Source: Flammeovirgaceae bacterium
GTDB taxonomy: Bacteria; Bacteroidota; Bacteroidia; Cytophagales; Cyclobacteriaceae
Direction: 5' to 3'
Assembly: GCA_021298355.1 (NCBI GenBank)
Contig: JAJTEH010000003.1
Coordinates: 178,327 to 242,326 of the forward strand
Length of the DNA stretch: 64,000 nucleotides
Both the position numbers and the translations under genes were made by a program. Shown in pieces: positions 53,083 to 61,465 of the stretch. The notes below the pieces were generated by a model. That model did not search any database. It saw nothing but the letters and a program-made list of their open reading frames with translations, and was not told the origin of the DNA. Numbering within the stretch: position 1 is the first letter of the stretch; every line of letters begins with the position of its first letter.

Positions 53083-55899
53083 TTATACGACTACGTTAAC
53101 TATTTTATTAGGCACTACAATTATTTTCTTAGGTGTTTTGCCTTCAGTCCATTTTTGGATTGTTTCCGATTCTAACACAGCTTTTTCAATAATCTCTTTA
53201 GCAGTATCAACCGGGAAAGTCATTTTCGATCTTACTTTTCCGTTCACAGAAATAGGATATTCGAAACTGCTTTCTGTTAAATACTTTTCATCATGCTTAG
53301 GAAATTGCGCATGGAAGATACTGCTACTATGACCCAGTAAACTCCATAACTCTTCTGTGATGTGAGGTGCATATGGAGCCAAGGCAATACAAAGTGGTTC
53401 GAGAATACTTCTCTTTTTGCAAGCAAGCGATGAGAGTTGGTTAGCACAAATCATGAATTCGCTTACTGTGGTATTGAAAGAAAAATTCTCAATATCATGT
53501 GCTACTTTCTTTACTGTTTTGTGTAAAATTTTCAATTCTTCTGCTGTGGCTTCTTCATCAGTAACGCTGAAATTGCCTTGCTTATCATGAAATAAATTCC
53601 AGAATCTTCTTAAAAATTTATATACGCCATCAATGCCTTGTACATTCCAGGGTTTAGAAAGTTCTAACGGACCTAAAAACATCTCGTACAAACGAAGTGT
53701 ATCGGCACCATAGTTCGAAACTATTTCATCAGGGTTAACAACGTTGTATTTCGATTTCGACATTTTTTCTACTTCTGTTCCGCACAAGTAGGATCCATCT
53801 TCTTCTAAAATAAACTCAGCATTTTTAAAATCATCTCGCCAGTTTTTAAACTTTTCGATATCAAGTTTATCGCCATCAACAAAACTAATATCTACATGTA
53901 ACGCTGTTGTTTCATAGTTTGATTTTTTAGATTGAGAAACAAATTGATTTGTTCCATTAATCCGGTAAACAAACTTAGACATACCTTGTATATGTCCCTG
54001 ATTGATCAATTTCTTAAAGGGTTCTTCTGCATTCACAAATCCTAAATCGCGCAAGGCTTTGCACCAGAAGCGCGCATATAGCAAATGACCGGTGGCATGT
54101 TCACTTCCACCCATGTATAAATCAACTTCTTTCCAATATTGTTGGATGTTGGCATCGCAGAAGGCATTATCATTATGCGGATCCATATAGCGAAACCAAT
54201 ACCAACTCGAACCTGCCCAACCTGGCATGGTTGTTAGCTCAAATGGATATTTGACCTCACCCCCTTGTTTTGCATATCCCCAATCCTTTGCCCTTGCTAA
54301 GGGTGGTTCACCGGTGGCGGTCGGTTTGTATTCATCAATCTCCGGTAAAATAATGGGTAGTTCACTATCAGGTACGATGTGCGGAATACCATTTTTATAA
54401 TACACCGGAAAAGGTTCACCCCAATACCGTTGTCGGCCAAAGATGGCATCGCGCATTCTGTAATTGGTTTTGCCATACCCAATGCCTAAGGCTTCCACTT
54501 TTTCAATTCCTTTTTCAATGGCTTCATCAACTGTTAATCCATTCAAAAAATCTGAATTGATAATTTTCGCATCCCAACTTACAAAGGCTTCTGTCTCCAC
54601 ACTCGGTCCTTCTACAACCTGAAGAATAGGTAAGGTAAAATGTTTGGCAAAGCGATGGTCTCTTTCATCGTGTCCGGGAACTGCCATAACAGCGCCTGTT
54701 CCGTAACCAGCCAATACATAATCAGAAATCCATATAGGGATACGCTCACCATTAAATGGATTAATGGCATAGCTGCCCGTGAATGCTCCGCTAACACGTT
54801 TTACATCGGCCATTCTTTCGCGTTCGCTTCTATTTTTGGCTTGTTCTACATATAGTTGAACGGTATTTTTTTGTTCTGTCGTTGTTATTTCCTCTACCAA
54901 CTCATGTTCTGGCGCTAGTACTAAAAAAGTAACACCGTAAATGGTATCAATGCGGGTAGTAAATACTTTTATACCTTTTGATTTATCGTTGGCTAGGCTA
55001 AAACTCAATTCGCAACCTCTTGATTTTCCAATCCAGTTGCGTTGCATTTCTTTTACAGCTTCGGGCCAATCGATGGTATCTAAACCGGCTAGTAATCTTT
55101 CTGCATAAGCAGAAATGCGCATGCTCCATTGTAACATCTTCATGCGTTCAACAGGATAACCGCCCCGTTCGCTTACGCCATCCTTTACTTCATCATTCGA
55201 TAAAACAGTTCCGAGTGCGGCACACCAATTTACCATGGTTTCGCTTTGGTAAGCAATGCGGTAATGTTGTAAAAATTCTTCTTTTTCTTTATCAGATTTA
55301 TTCAGCCATTCTTCTGCACTTATAATGGGTGTGTCTTCATCGAATACGGCATGTAATAAAGCATTACCTTCTTGATTAAGGTGATGAATCAAAATATCAA
55401 TTGTTTCAGCCTTTCCATTGGGATGTTCGGATGTTGGTTGCCAATTGTACCACGCATTAAAAAGTTGTGCAAAAATCCATTGCGTCCATTTGTAATAGTC
55501 CGGATCGCAGGTTTGAACTTCTCTACTCCAATCATAAGAAAATCCGATCTGGCGCAATTGTCTTTTATACGTTTCTATATTCTTAGCCGTAGTAATAGCA
55601 GGATGTTGTCCGGTTTGAATAGCATATTGTTCAGCAGGCAAACCAAAAGCATCGAAGCCCATCGGGTGCAACACATTAAACCCTTGCAAACGCTTGTAGC
55701 GCGCCACAATATCGGATGCGATATAACCGAGCGGATGCCCCACATGCAAACCTGCACCCGAAGGATAAGGAAACATGTCTAATACATAGTATTTCGGTTT
55801 ATCTGAGTGGTTTTCTACCCGGTAGAGTTGTTTTTCTTCCCAAATGCGTTGCCATTTCTCTTCAATTTTCCTGATTTCTTCTTTGCTGTAGTCGGCCAT
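53083..55899 (-). CDS. leuS: Leucyl-tRNA synthetase
   Basis: A class I aminoacyl-tRNA synthetase for leucine, 938 residues. The HIGH-type motif is present as PYPSGAGLHVGHPLGY near residue 45, the CP1 editing domain lies around 230-430 (including VFTTRIDTIYGVTFLVLAPEH), the KMSKS motif appears as KMSKSKYN in the second half, and the anticodon-binding domain follows. An insertion with repeated charged residues after KLINQGHIQGM is typical of Bacteroidota LeuS. It is monocistronic with its own promoter element. Confidence 0.98.
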   Translation of the reverse strand: MADYSKEEIRKIEEKWQRIWEEKQLYRVENHSDKPKYYVLDMFPYPSGAGLHVGHPLGYIASDIVARYKRLQGFNVLHPMGFDAFGLPAEQYAIQTGQHPAITTAKNIETYKRQLRQIGFSYDWSREVQTCDPDYYKWTQWIFAQLFNAWYNWQPTSEHPNGKAETIDILIHHLNQEGNALLHAVFDEDTPIISAEEWLNKSDKEKEEFLQHYRIAYQSETMVNWCAALGTVLSNDEVKDGVSERGGYPVERMKMLQWSMRISAYAERLLAGLDTIDWPEAVKEMQRNWIGKSRGCELSFSLANDKSKGIKVFTTRIDTIYGVTFLVLAPEHELVEEITTTEQKNTVQLYVEQAKNRSERERMADVKRVSGAFTGSYAINPFNGERIPIWISDYVLAGYGTGAVMAVPGHDERDHRFAKHFTLPILQVVEGPSVETEAFVSWDAKIINSDFLNGLTVDEAIEKGIEKVEALGIGYGKTNYRMRDAIFGRQRYWGEPFPVYYKNGIPHIVPDSELPIILPEIDEYKPTATGEPPLARAKDWGYAKQGGEVKYPFELTTMPGWAGSSWYWFRYMDPHNDNAFCDANIQQYWKEVDLYMGGSEHATGHLLYARFWCKALRDLGFVNAEEPFKKLINQGHIQGMSKFVYRINGTNQFVSQSKKSNYETTALHVDISFVDGDKLDIEKFKNWRDDFKNAEFILEEDGSYLCGTEVEKMSKSKYNVVNPDEIVSNYGADTLRLYEMFLGPLELSKPWNVQGIDGVYKFLRRFWNLFHDKQGNFSVTDEEATAEELKILHKTVKKVAHDIENFSFNTTVSEFMICANQLSSLACKKRSILEPLCIALAPYAPHITEELWSLLGHSSSIFHAQFPKHDEKYLTESSFEYPISVNGKVRSKMTFPVDTAKEIIEKAVLESETIQKWTEGKTPKKIIVVPNKIVNVVV

Positions 55900-55926
55900 G
55901 ATGCGTCAATAAAAATTAGCGAACCG

Positions 55927-55934
55927 CAAAAGTA
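55927..55934 (-). promoter_or_regulatory. Bacteroidota -7 element for leuS
   Basis: Minus strand TACTTTTG is an exact TAnnTTTG match, 27 bases upstream of the leuS ATG. Confidence 0.65.
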
Positions 55935-56029
55935 AAAAACTAGCGTATCACTAAAAAATGGCATTTTCTGTTTATTCAAATATGCTTACAAATGAGGAAG
56001 AATATCTTCCTCCAAATAAATATCAAACT

Positions 56030-56064
56030 CCCCTCTCCATTGGAGAGGGGTTGGGGGTGAGGTT
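56030..56064 (+). repeat. GGGGTGAGG-type palindromic repeat, copy 1
   Basis: CCCCTCTCC (56030-56038) pairs with GGAGAGGGG (56042-56050), followed by TTGGGGGTGAGGTT. Further copies in the same orientation occur at 59089, 63723 and 63761. Confidence 0.85.
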
Positions 56065-56223
56065 AACGTGGATGTCAACTCTTATTTAAGATAATGTATG
56101 TTCACTGTTCAACTTCTATTTGCTGAAATTACCCAGCGTTTCTTAAATACAGTTCATCCGGCCAATCCTACAACTCGGTAAGTATTTTTATGCTGTGCCT
56201 TAGAATGGACACAATTTCGAAGC

Positions 56224-58365
56224 ATGAAAACATGCTTACTATCATTTTTTGTTTTGATACAGACACTCGCATTGGCGCAAACTAAAATTTCGGGAATTGT
56301 TACGGACGAAAAAGGCGAAGTAATTCCGGGTGCAAATGTTTCTATAGTTGGAGCGTACGATGGCGCCAGCACCAACGAAGAAGGAAAGTTTCAGTTTACT
56401 ACACAAGAAAAAGGTGCTCTGGTTCTAGCTGTTTCATTTATCGGCTACAAACCTTTCCAACAAAACATTACAGCGAATGGTAATCCAATTCAAGTAACCA
56501 TCATATTAAAAGAAAGCATCAACGAATTAGAAGCTGTGGTAATTACGGCTGGTTCCTTTAATGCAAGTGATGAATCGAGACGAACAGTTTTTAAAGCGTT
56601 AGATATTGCAACTACAGCCGGTGCAACTGCTGATATTGCCGGAGCTTTGAACACCTTACCCGGCACACAAAAAGTAGGAGAGAGCGGACGCTTATTTGTA
56701 CGTGGTGGCGATGGAACGGAAACCAGAACATTTATAGATGGCATGCTGGTGCTCGATGCCTATGGTGCAGCCGCGCCCAACACACCTTCGCGAGGAAGAT
56801 TTTTGCCTTTCATGTTTAAAGGAACAAGTTTTAGCACAGGTGGATACTCTGCTGAATATGGACAAGCTTTGTCTTCTGCTTTGGTATTAGATTCTAAAGA
56901 TACAGAGAGCATATCGCGCACAGATATAGGTTTGCTTTCTATTGGTGCTGATGTTGCGCACACGCAAGTATGGAACAAAGCATCGCTGGCCGGAAAAATT
57001 CAATACACCAACATCAGGCCTTACTTTGGTTTAATCAATCAGGAGATTGAGTGGGACAAAGCACCACTATCTTACGAAGGCAGCGCAGCATTTCGTCAGC
57101 AGGTAGGTAAAACAGGTTTGTTGAAAGTGTTCGGTAATTTCAATCAATCCGATTTCTCCTTATTCGAGAAAGATATTTTAGATGAAAACCAGCGCACTCG
57201 TTTTCAATTAAATAATGGTTATCGATACATCAACACAGCTTATAAACAAGCCATCAGCAAAAATTGGAACATGCGCAGCGGCACTTCTTTTACGCATATC
57301 AAAAATGATATTGGCATTGGAGAAATAAAGGTTGATGAGGTAGATAAAGGAATACACACAAAGTGGGTTGCTGAAGGTTCGTTATCCGATGCAGCAGAAA
57401 TTGTTTTGGGTGCAGAATGGATTAACCACTCGTATAATGTAAAAGTGGATACTTCTGTATATTCGCTTCAGTTTAAAGAAGATTTATTGGCTTCGTTCGC
57501 TGAAAGTCAATATTACATCAGTAATAATTTTGTGATTAAAACAGGTGTTCGTGCTGAATATAATTCTTTACTGAATAAAGTAGCTGTTGATCCACGATTT
57601 TCATTGGCTTTTAAACCTGGTAAAGAAGGACAATTTTCTTTTGCATACGGGCGATTCAGACAAAGTCCACGTAACGAATACGTACGCATCAATTCAACTT
57701 TGCAACAAGAGTTATCCAGTCATTACATTCTGAGTTATCAACTTGTAGAAAACAGCAGAACCTTCCGAGCTGAAGTGTATTACAAAGAATATGAAAATCT
57801 GGTTACGCAAAATCAAGTTACGCAGCGCTTGGCAAATGATGGCGCGGGTTATGCAAAAGGCTTTGAGTTTTTTTGGAGAGATAACCGCAGCATCGAGCGT
57901 TTAGATTATTGGTTATCCTATTCATACTTAGATACAAAAAGAAAGCAGGGAAATTTCCCTGAACAAGTGATGCCCTCTTTCGCATCGGCACATAATTTTT
58001 CTATCGTGGGTAAATATTACTTCGTGGTACTAAAGTCGCAAGTGGGTTTAACGTACTCGTATACCAGCGGAAGACCGTATCATAATCCTAATGAAAACAA
58101 ATTTATGAACGGCCGAACTCCCTACTATAGCGATTTAAGTTTCAATTGGAGTTACCTACCCAAACCCAACATCATTGTTCATTTCTCTTGTACCAATGTG
58201 TTGGGCCGAGATAATATTTTTGGATATCAATTCTCTAATCAGCCAAATAACGAAGGAATATATGTATCCAGACCCATCAGACAAGCAGCACCAAGATTCA
58301 TTTTTCTAGGTGTATTCATCACCCTTTCAAAAGATAAAGTAAACAATCAATTACCATCACTTTAA
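56224..58365 (+). CDS. TonB-dependent outer-membrane receptor with CarboxypepD_reg-like domain
   Basis: A 713-residue receptor with a signal peptide (residues 1-18, ending LALAQ), a carboxypeptidase-regulatory-like domain (about 20-100: ISGIVTDEKGEVIPGANVSI, VSFIGYKPF), a plug domain (about 110-240, with IAGALNTLPGTQ, GRLFVRGGDGTETRTFIDGM) and a beta-barrel of about 470 residues. The plug lacks an SusC-type motif and no SusD gene follows, so this is a single-component receptor and not a polysaccharide SusCD system. Substrate is unknown. It is followed within 12 bases by a secreted helical protein and then the DUF2141-LytS-LytTR genes. Confidence 0.93.
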   Translation: MKTCLLSFFVLIQTLALAQTKISGIVTDEKGEVIPGANVSIVGAYDGASTNEEGKFQFTTQEKGALVLAVSFIGYKPFQQNITANGNPIQVTIILKESINELEAVVITAGSFNASDESRRTVFKALDIATTAGATADIAGALNTLPGTQKVGESGRLFVRGGDGTETRTFIDGMLVLDAYGAAAPNTPSRGRFLPFMFKGTSFSTGGYSAEYGQALSSALVLDSKDTESISRTDIGLLSIGADVAHTQVWNKASLAGKIQYTNIRPYFGLINQEIEWDKAPLSYEGSAAFRQQVGKTGLLKVFGNFNQSDFSLFEKDILDENQRTRFQLNNGYRYINTAYKQAISKNWNMRSGTSFTHIKNDIGIGEIKVDEVDKGIHTKWVAEGSLSDAAEIVLGAEWINHSYNVKVDTSVYSLQFKEDLLASFAESQYYISNNFVIKTGVRAEYNSLLNKVAVDPRFSLAFKPGKEGQFSFAYGRFRQSPRNEYVRINSTLQQELSSHYILSYQLVENSRTFRAEVYYKEYENLVTQNQVTQRLANDGAGYAKGFEFFWRDNRSIERLDYWLSYSYLDTKRKQGNFPEQVMPSFASAHNFSIVGKYYFVVLKSQVGLTYSYTSGRPYHNPNENKFMNGRTPYYSDLSFNWSYLPKPNIIVHFSCTNVLGRDNIFGYQFSNQPNNEGIYVSRPIRQAAPRFIFLGVFITLSKDKVNNQLPSL

Positions 58366-58376
58366 TTATAATAACT

Positions 58377-59024
58377 ATGAAAAGTAAATTCAGATTATCC
58401 CTTGTACTAGTATGGCTTACAGTTTTGTTCGCACAGGCCGAAGACGACAAGTATGTAACCACTATGAAGAAGCAAATCCTTGCTGTGTACCAAGCGCAAA
58501 CAGTTGAAAGTTTAGCAGAAGTTGTAAACACATTCGATAGAATAAGCGCAGCCGAAAAAGAAAAATGGGAACCCTTGTATTATGCTGCCTTTGGAAGAGT
58601 GATGATGGCCACCAGAGAAACTGATAACAAAAAGAAAGATGCTTATTTAGAAATAGCTTTAAAAAATGTAGAAGCTGCCAAACAAATAGCATCAGCTGAT
58701 GTTTCTGAAGTGGTAGCTTTAGAAGGATTTGTGTATATGATGATGGTAACAGTAGACCCTGCCAGTCGCGGACAGCTATACTCTGGCAAAGCGTTTGCAG
58801 CGTACCAGAAAGCGTTACAAATCAATCCGAATAATCCACGTGCATTATCATTATTAGCGCAAATGCAATATGGCACAGCGAAATTTTTCAATGGATCAAC
58901 TGATGAAGCATGCCAAACCGGACAAGAAGCAGTGGCCAAGTTTAAAGAAGAGAAAGATGAAATTTCATTGAAACCCATCTGGGGCAAAGGCATGGCGGAG
59001 AAATTTTTAAGTCAGTGTAAATGA
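58377..59024 (+). CDS. Exported helical, TPR-like protein
   Basis: A 215-residue protein with a signal peptide (about residues 1-21, ending LFAQAE). The mature part is all-helical with paired helices reminiscent of tetratricopeptides (YYAAFGRVMMATRE, KAFAAYQKALQINPNNPRALSLLAQMQYG). I do not recognise a named family. It follows the TonB receptor by 12 bases, so both are likely co-expressed; a periplasmic partner of the receptor is a reasonable guess but unproven. Confidence 0.78.
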   Translation: MKSKFRLSLVLVWLTVLFAQAEDDKYVTTMKKQILAVYQAQTVESLAEVVNTFDRISAAEKEKWEPLYYAAFGRVMMATRETDNKKKDAYLEIALKNVEAAKQIASADVSEVVALEGFVYMMMVTVDPASRGQLYSGKAFAAYQKALQINPNNPRALSLLAQMQYGTAKFFNGSTDEACQTGQEAVAKFKEEKDEISLKPIWGKGMAEKFLSQCK

Positions 59025-59088
59025 TTATAAACTAAAATTCCAAACGAATATTGAGTTTGTATTTTGTTCAGTTTGTATTTCTCTTTCA

Positions 59089-59124
59089 CCCCTCTCTTTT
59101 GGAGAGGGGCAGGGGGTGAGGTTT
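59089..59124 (+). repeat. GGGGTGAGG-type palindromic repeat, copy 2
   Basis: CCCCTCTC (59089-59096) pairs with GAGAGGGG (59102-59109), followed by CAGGGGGTGAGGTTT. It sits in the 152-base gap between the helical protein and DUF2141 genes. Confidence 0.85.
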
Positions 59125-59176
59125 TAGAATTATAATTTTAAATGGATACTCATAAAATTTAAATAATATTGTAAAA

Positions 59177-59620
59177 ATGAAAATAGTAGTAGTAATAAGC
59201 ATGACAATAAGTATGTTGTGCTTCAAAGCAGAAGATAAAGCATCGCTTAAATTGGTGATAACAAATGTTACCAAACAAGGAAAAATTTACGTTGCCGTGC
59301 ATAAGCCAAACAATAAATTTCCGGATGGAGATGATAAAATTGTAAAGCGATTAACAGGCACGTGCAACAGCGCAACATGTGTATTCGATTTGGGCGAAGT
59401 AATGTATGGCGATTATGCCATTGCGATTTACCAGGATGAAAATGGAAATGGTAAATTAGATACCGGAGCATTCGGTGTGCCTAAAGAACCTTTTGCTTTC
59501 TCGAACAATTTTAAACCTCGCTTTGGTGGGCCTGATTTTGAAAAATGTAAATTCACGGTTAATCAAACAGAACAAACCGTTAACATAGAAATGATCAACT
59601 CATTGTTTGGTGGTAAATAA
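59177..59620 (+). CDS. DUF2141 domain-containing exported protein
   Basis: A 147-residue protein with a short N-terminal hydrophobic segment. The DUF2141 hallmarks are clear: GKIYVAVHK at the front, then YAIAIYQDENGNGKLDTGAFGVPKEPFAFSNN. Two cysteines (TCNSATC) may form a disulfide, consistent with export. The family's function is unknown; members are often next to TonB receptors and LytTR systems, as here. It is one base before the histidine kinase start. Confidence 0.9.
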   Translation: MKIVVVISMTISMLCFKAEDKASLKLVITNVTKQGKIYVAVHKPNNKFPDGDDKIVKRLTGTCNSATCVFDLGEVMYGDYAIAIYQDENGNGKLDTGAFGVPKEPFAFSNNFKPRFGGPDFEKCKFTVNQTEQTVNIEMINSLFGGK

Positions 59621-59621
59621 T

Positions 59622-60626
59622 ATGGTTAAAACTTTCTTAAAAGAAAATCTTAAAGTAATTCCTATCATTCTTCTTGGTGGGATAGGCATGAGTTATTTCA
59701 TTTGGAAAGAATGTTGTGAAAGTATAACTGCTTTTTATTGGATTGCTGCCTTTACATCTACCTTATGGTTGGCGCTCTGGTTAGGCAATGCTTTCTTAAG
59801 CGATTGGCTAAGTCTATTTTATAATTGGAAAACACAGCCACTACAAAGGTTTGCCATTGGTGTGGTTGCAATGGTTGTATACACAGTTGGAATTGTTTAC
59901 GTAATTATTTCTGTTTATAGTTTATCCGGATTTAACTTAGGCGATGACTTAAAACAAACCTATATCAGCACAGTCGTTATTACCTTAATCATTACCATGT
60001 TCATGACGGGCCGTGCTTTTTTACTGAACTGGAAACAAACAGAAATTGATGCAGAAAAAGCTAGAAGAGAAAGTGCGGTAGCTCGGTACGATAGTTTAAA
60101 AAATCAGGTTAATCCACACTTTTTATTCAATAGCTTAAATGCCTTAACAAATTTAGTGTATGAAGACAAAGACAAAGCTGTCAGTTTTATTAAGCAATTG
60201 TCGCAAGTTTATCGCTATGTGTTGGAAAGTGCAGACAAAGAATTAGTTAGTATAGAAGAGGAGTTAGATTTTTTAAAGTCGTATATATTTTTGCAAGAAA
60301 TCCGGTTCGGGCAAAAACTTAAGATCACGTTGTCAATCAATAATAAGAAAGGACTTATTGCACCTTTGGCTTTGCAAATGTTAATCGAAAATGCCATCAA
60401 ACACAACGTAATTTCCGAAAATAATCCCTTGCTGGTAGAAGTTTATGAAGAAGAAAAATACTGGACAGTTAGAAATAAAATTAACGTTAAAAGTAATTTA
60501 GAAGAATCCATCGGAAAAGGATTAAAGAATATACAAGAGCGTTATGGTTATGTAAGCGATTTGCCAGTTATGATTAAAAACGAAAAAGGTTACTTCACAG
60601 TTAGTATTCCAATTTTACAATCTTAA
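59622..60626 (+). CDS. LytS/YehU-type sensor histidine kinase
   Basis: The start is ATG 59622, one base after the DUF2141 stop; a TTG frame overlapping that gene is rejected. About four N-terminal membrane helices (to about residue 140) are followed by the His_kinase domain with the phospho-acceptor in NPHFLFNSLNALTNL, and an ATPase part with LQMLIENAIKHN and GLKNIQERYGY. The kinase lacks a large periplasmic sensor, so the signal may be lipid- or membrane-borne, or come from the outer-membrane proteins upstream. The next gene, 3 bases on, is the cognate LytTR regulator. Confidence 0.93.
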   Translation: MVKTFLKENLKVIPIILLGGIGMSYFIWKECCESITAFYWIAAFTSTLWLALWLGNAFLSDWLSLFYNWKTQPLQRFAIGVVAMVVYTVGIVYVIISVYSLSGFNLGDDLKQTYISTVVITLIITMFMTGRAFLLNWKQTEIDAEKARRESAVARYDSLKNQVNPHFLFNSLNALTNLVYEDKDKAVSFIKQLSQVYRYVLESADKELVSIEEELDFLKSYIFLQEIRFGQKLKITLSINNKKGLIAPLALQMLIENAIKHNVISENNPLLVEVYEEEKYWTVRNKINVKSNLEESIGKGLKNIQERYGYVSDLPVMIKNEKGYFTVSIPILQS

Positions 60627-60629
60627 AGC

Positions 60630-61391
60630 ATGCTAAAAAAAGTACTTATTGTTGAAGACGAACCCAATGCCGTACAGCAACTAAAGAGATTGCTAAAAAA
60701 TTATATCGAATTAGAAATTGTAGCTGTTCACGATTCAGTTAAAGAAGCCATTATATTTCTACAGGGAAATCAAAACTTGGATTTGATTTTCATGGACATT
60801 CAATTGGCAGATGGAATTAGTTTCGAAATTTTTGAAAAGGTGAAAGTAAACGTCCCCGTCATTTTTACCACCGCATTTAACGAGTATGCCTTGCGTGCTT
60901 TTAAAGTATCGAGTATCGATTATTTGTTAAAACCAATAGCAGAGCAAGATTTACATAACGCCATTCAAAAATGGCAATCCATGACACAAAGCAAAGTGTC
61001 ACCAAAATTAATTTTACAGGCAGCTGCGCTGATGAAAGAATATCAGAAAAAATATAAAGAACGATTTCTGGTTAAAGTGGGTGAACATATCAAGTCGGTA
61101 GAAAGTAAAGACATCGCCATTTTTTTTAGTGAAGAAAAAGTTACATTCGCCATCGATAAAGATAAAAGGAAACACATCATCGATTTTTCGTTGGATGCAT
61201 TAGAAGACTTGCTTAATCCGGAGTTGTTTTTCAGAATCAATCGAAAACATATTGTTAGTGTCTCCTCCATAAAAGATATTATTCAAGTAACCAATAGTCG
61301 CCTCAAATTGGTTTTGCATCAATACGAAGATCCTGATGTAATTGTAGCCCGCGAACGCGTGCAAGATTTCAGAACCTGGCTGGATAGGTAG
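60630..61391 (+). CDS. LytTR-family response regulator
   Basis: The 253-residue regulator has an N-terminal receiver (VEDEPNAVQQLKRLL; phospho-acceptor D56 in IFMDIQLADG; Lys in DYLLKPIAEQD) and a C-terminal LytTR DNA-binding domain (about 140-250, FLVKVGEHIKSVESKDIAIFFSEEK...FFRINRKHIVSVSSIKDI). It is cytoplasmic and would regulate by binding direct-repeat promoters. It pairs with the LytS kinase and closes the co-directional cluster that begins with the TonB receptor. Confidence 0.95.
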   Translation: MLKKVLIVEDEPNAVQQLKRLLKNYIELEIVAVHDSVKEAIIFLQGNQNLDLIFMDIQLADGISFEIFEKVKVNVPVIFTTAFNEYALRAFKVSSIDYLLKPIAEQDLHNAIQKWQSMTQSKVSPKLILQAAALMKEYQKKYKERFLVKVGEHIKSVESKDIAIFFSEEKVTFAIDKDKRKHIIDFSLDALEDLLNPELFFRINRKHIVSVSSIKDIIQVTNSRLKLVLHQYEDPDVIVARERVQDFRTWLDR

Positions 61392-61442
61392 TATTTATTC
61401 ATTTTTTTATTTTCATCTACTTTATCCCAATTAACAAAACAC

Positions 61443-61450
61443 TATTTTTG
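61443..61450 (+). promoter_or_regulatory. Bacteroidota -7 element for the carotenoid pair
   Basis: TATTTTTG is an exact TAnnTTTG match. It contains the TTG that would otherwise be a start codon at 61448, so the ATG at 61466 is preferred. Confidence 0.6.
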
Positions 61451-61465
61451 CTGTTAAACGTTTCT

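Larger units (their letters stand above)
55900..56223. other. 324-base intergenic region between divergent leuS and the TonB receptor
   Basis: It holds the leuS -7 element, a GGGGTGAGG-type repeat at 56030-56064, and a near-consensus -7 element (TATTTTTA, 56183-56190) that may serve the receptor gene. I see no gene. Confidence 0.6.

Noticed and set aside
59177..59620. SusCD-type polysaccharide locus around the TonB receptor
   Set aside because: No SusD-like lipoprotein or glycoside hydrolase is present, and the receptor lacks the SusC layout and length.
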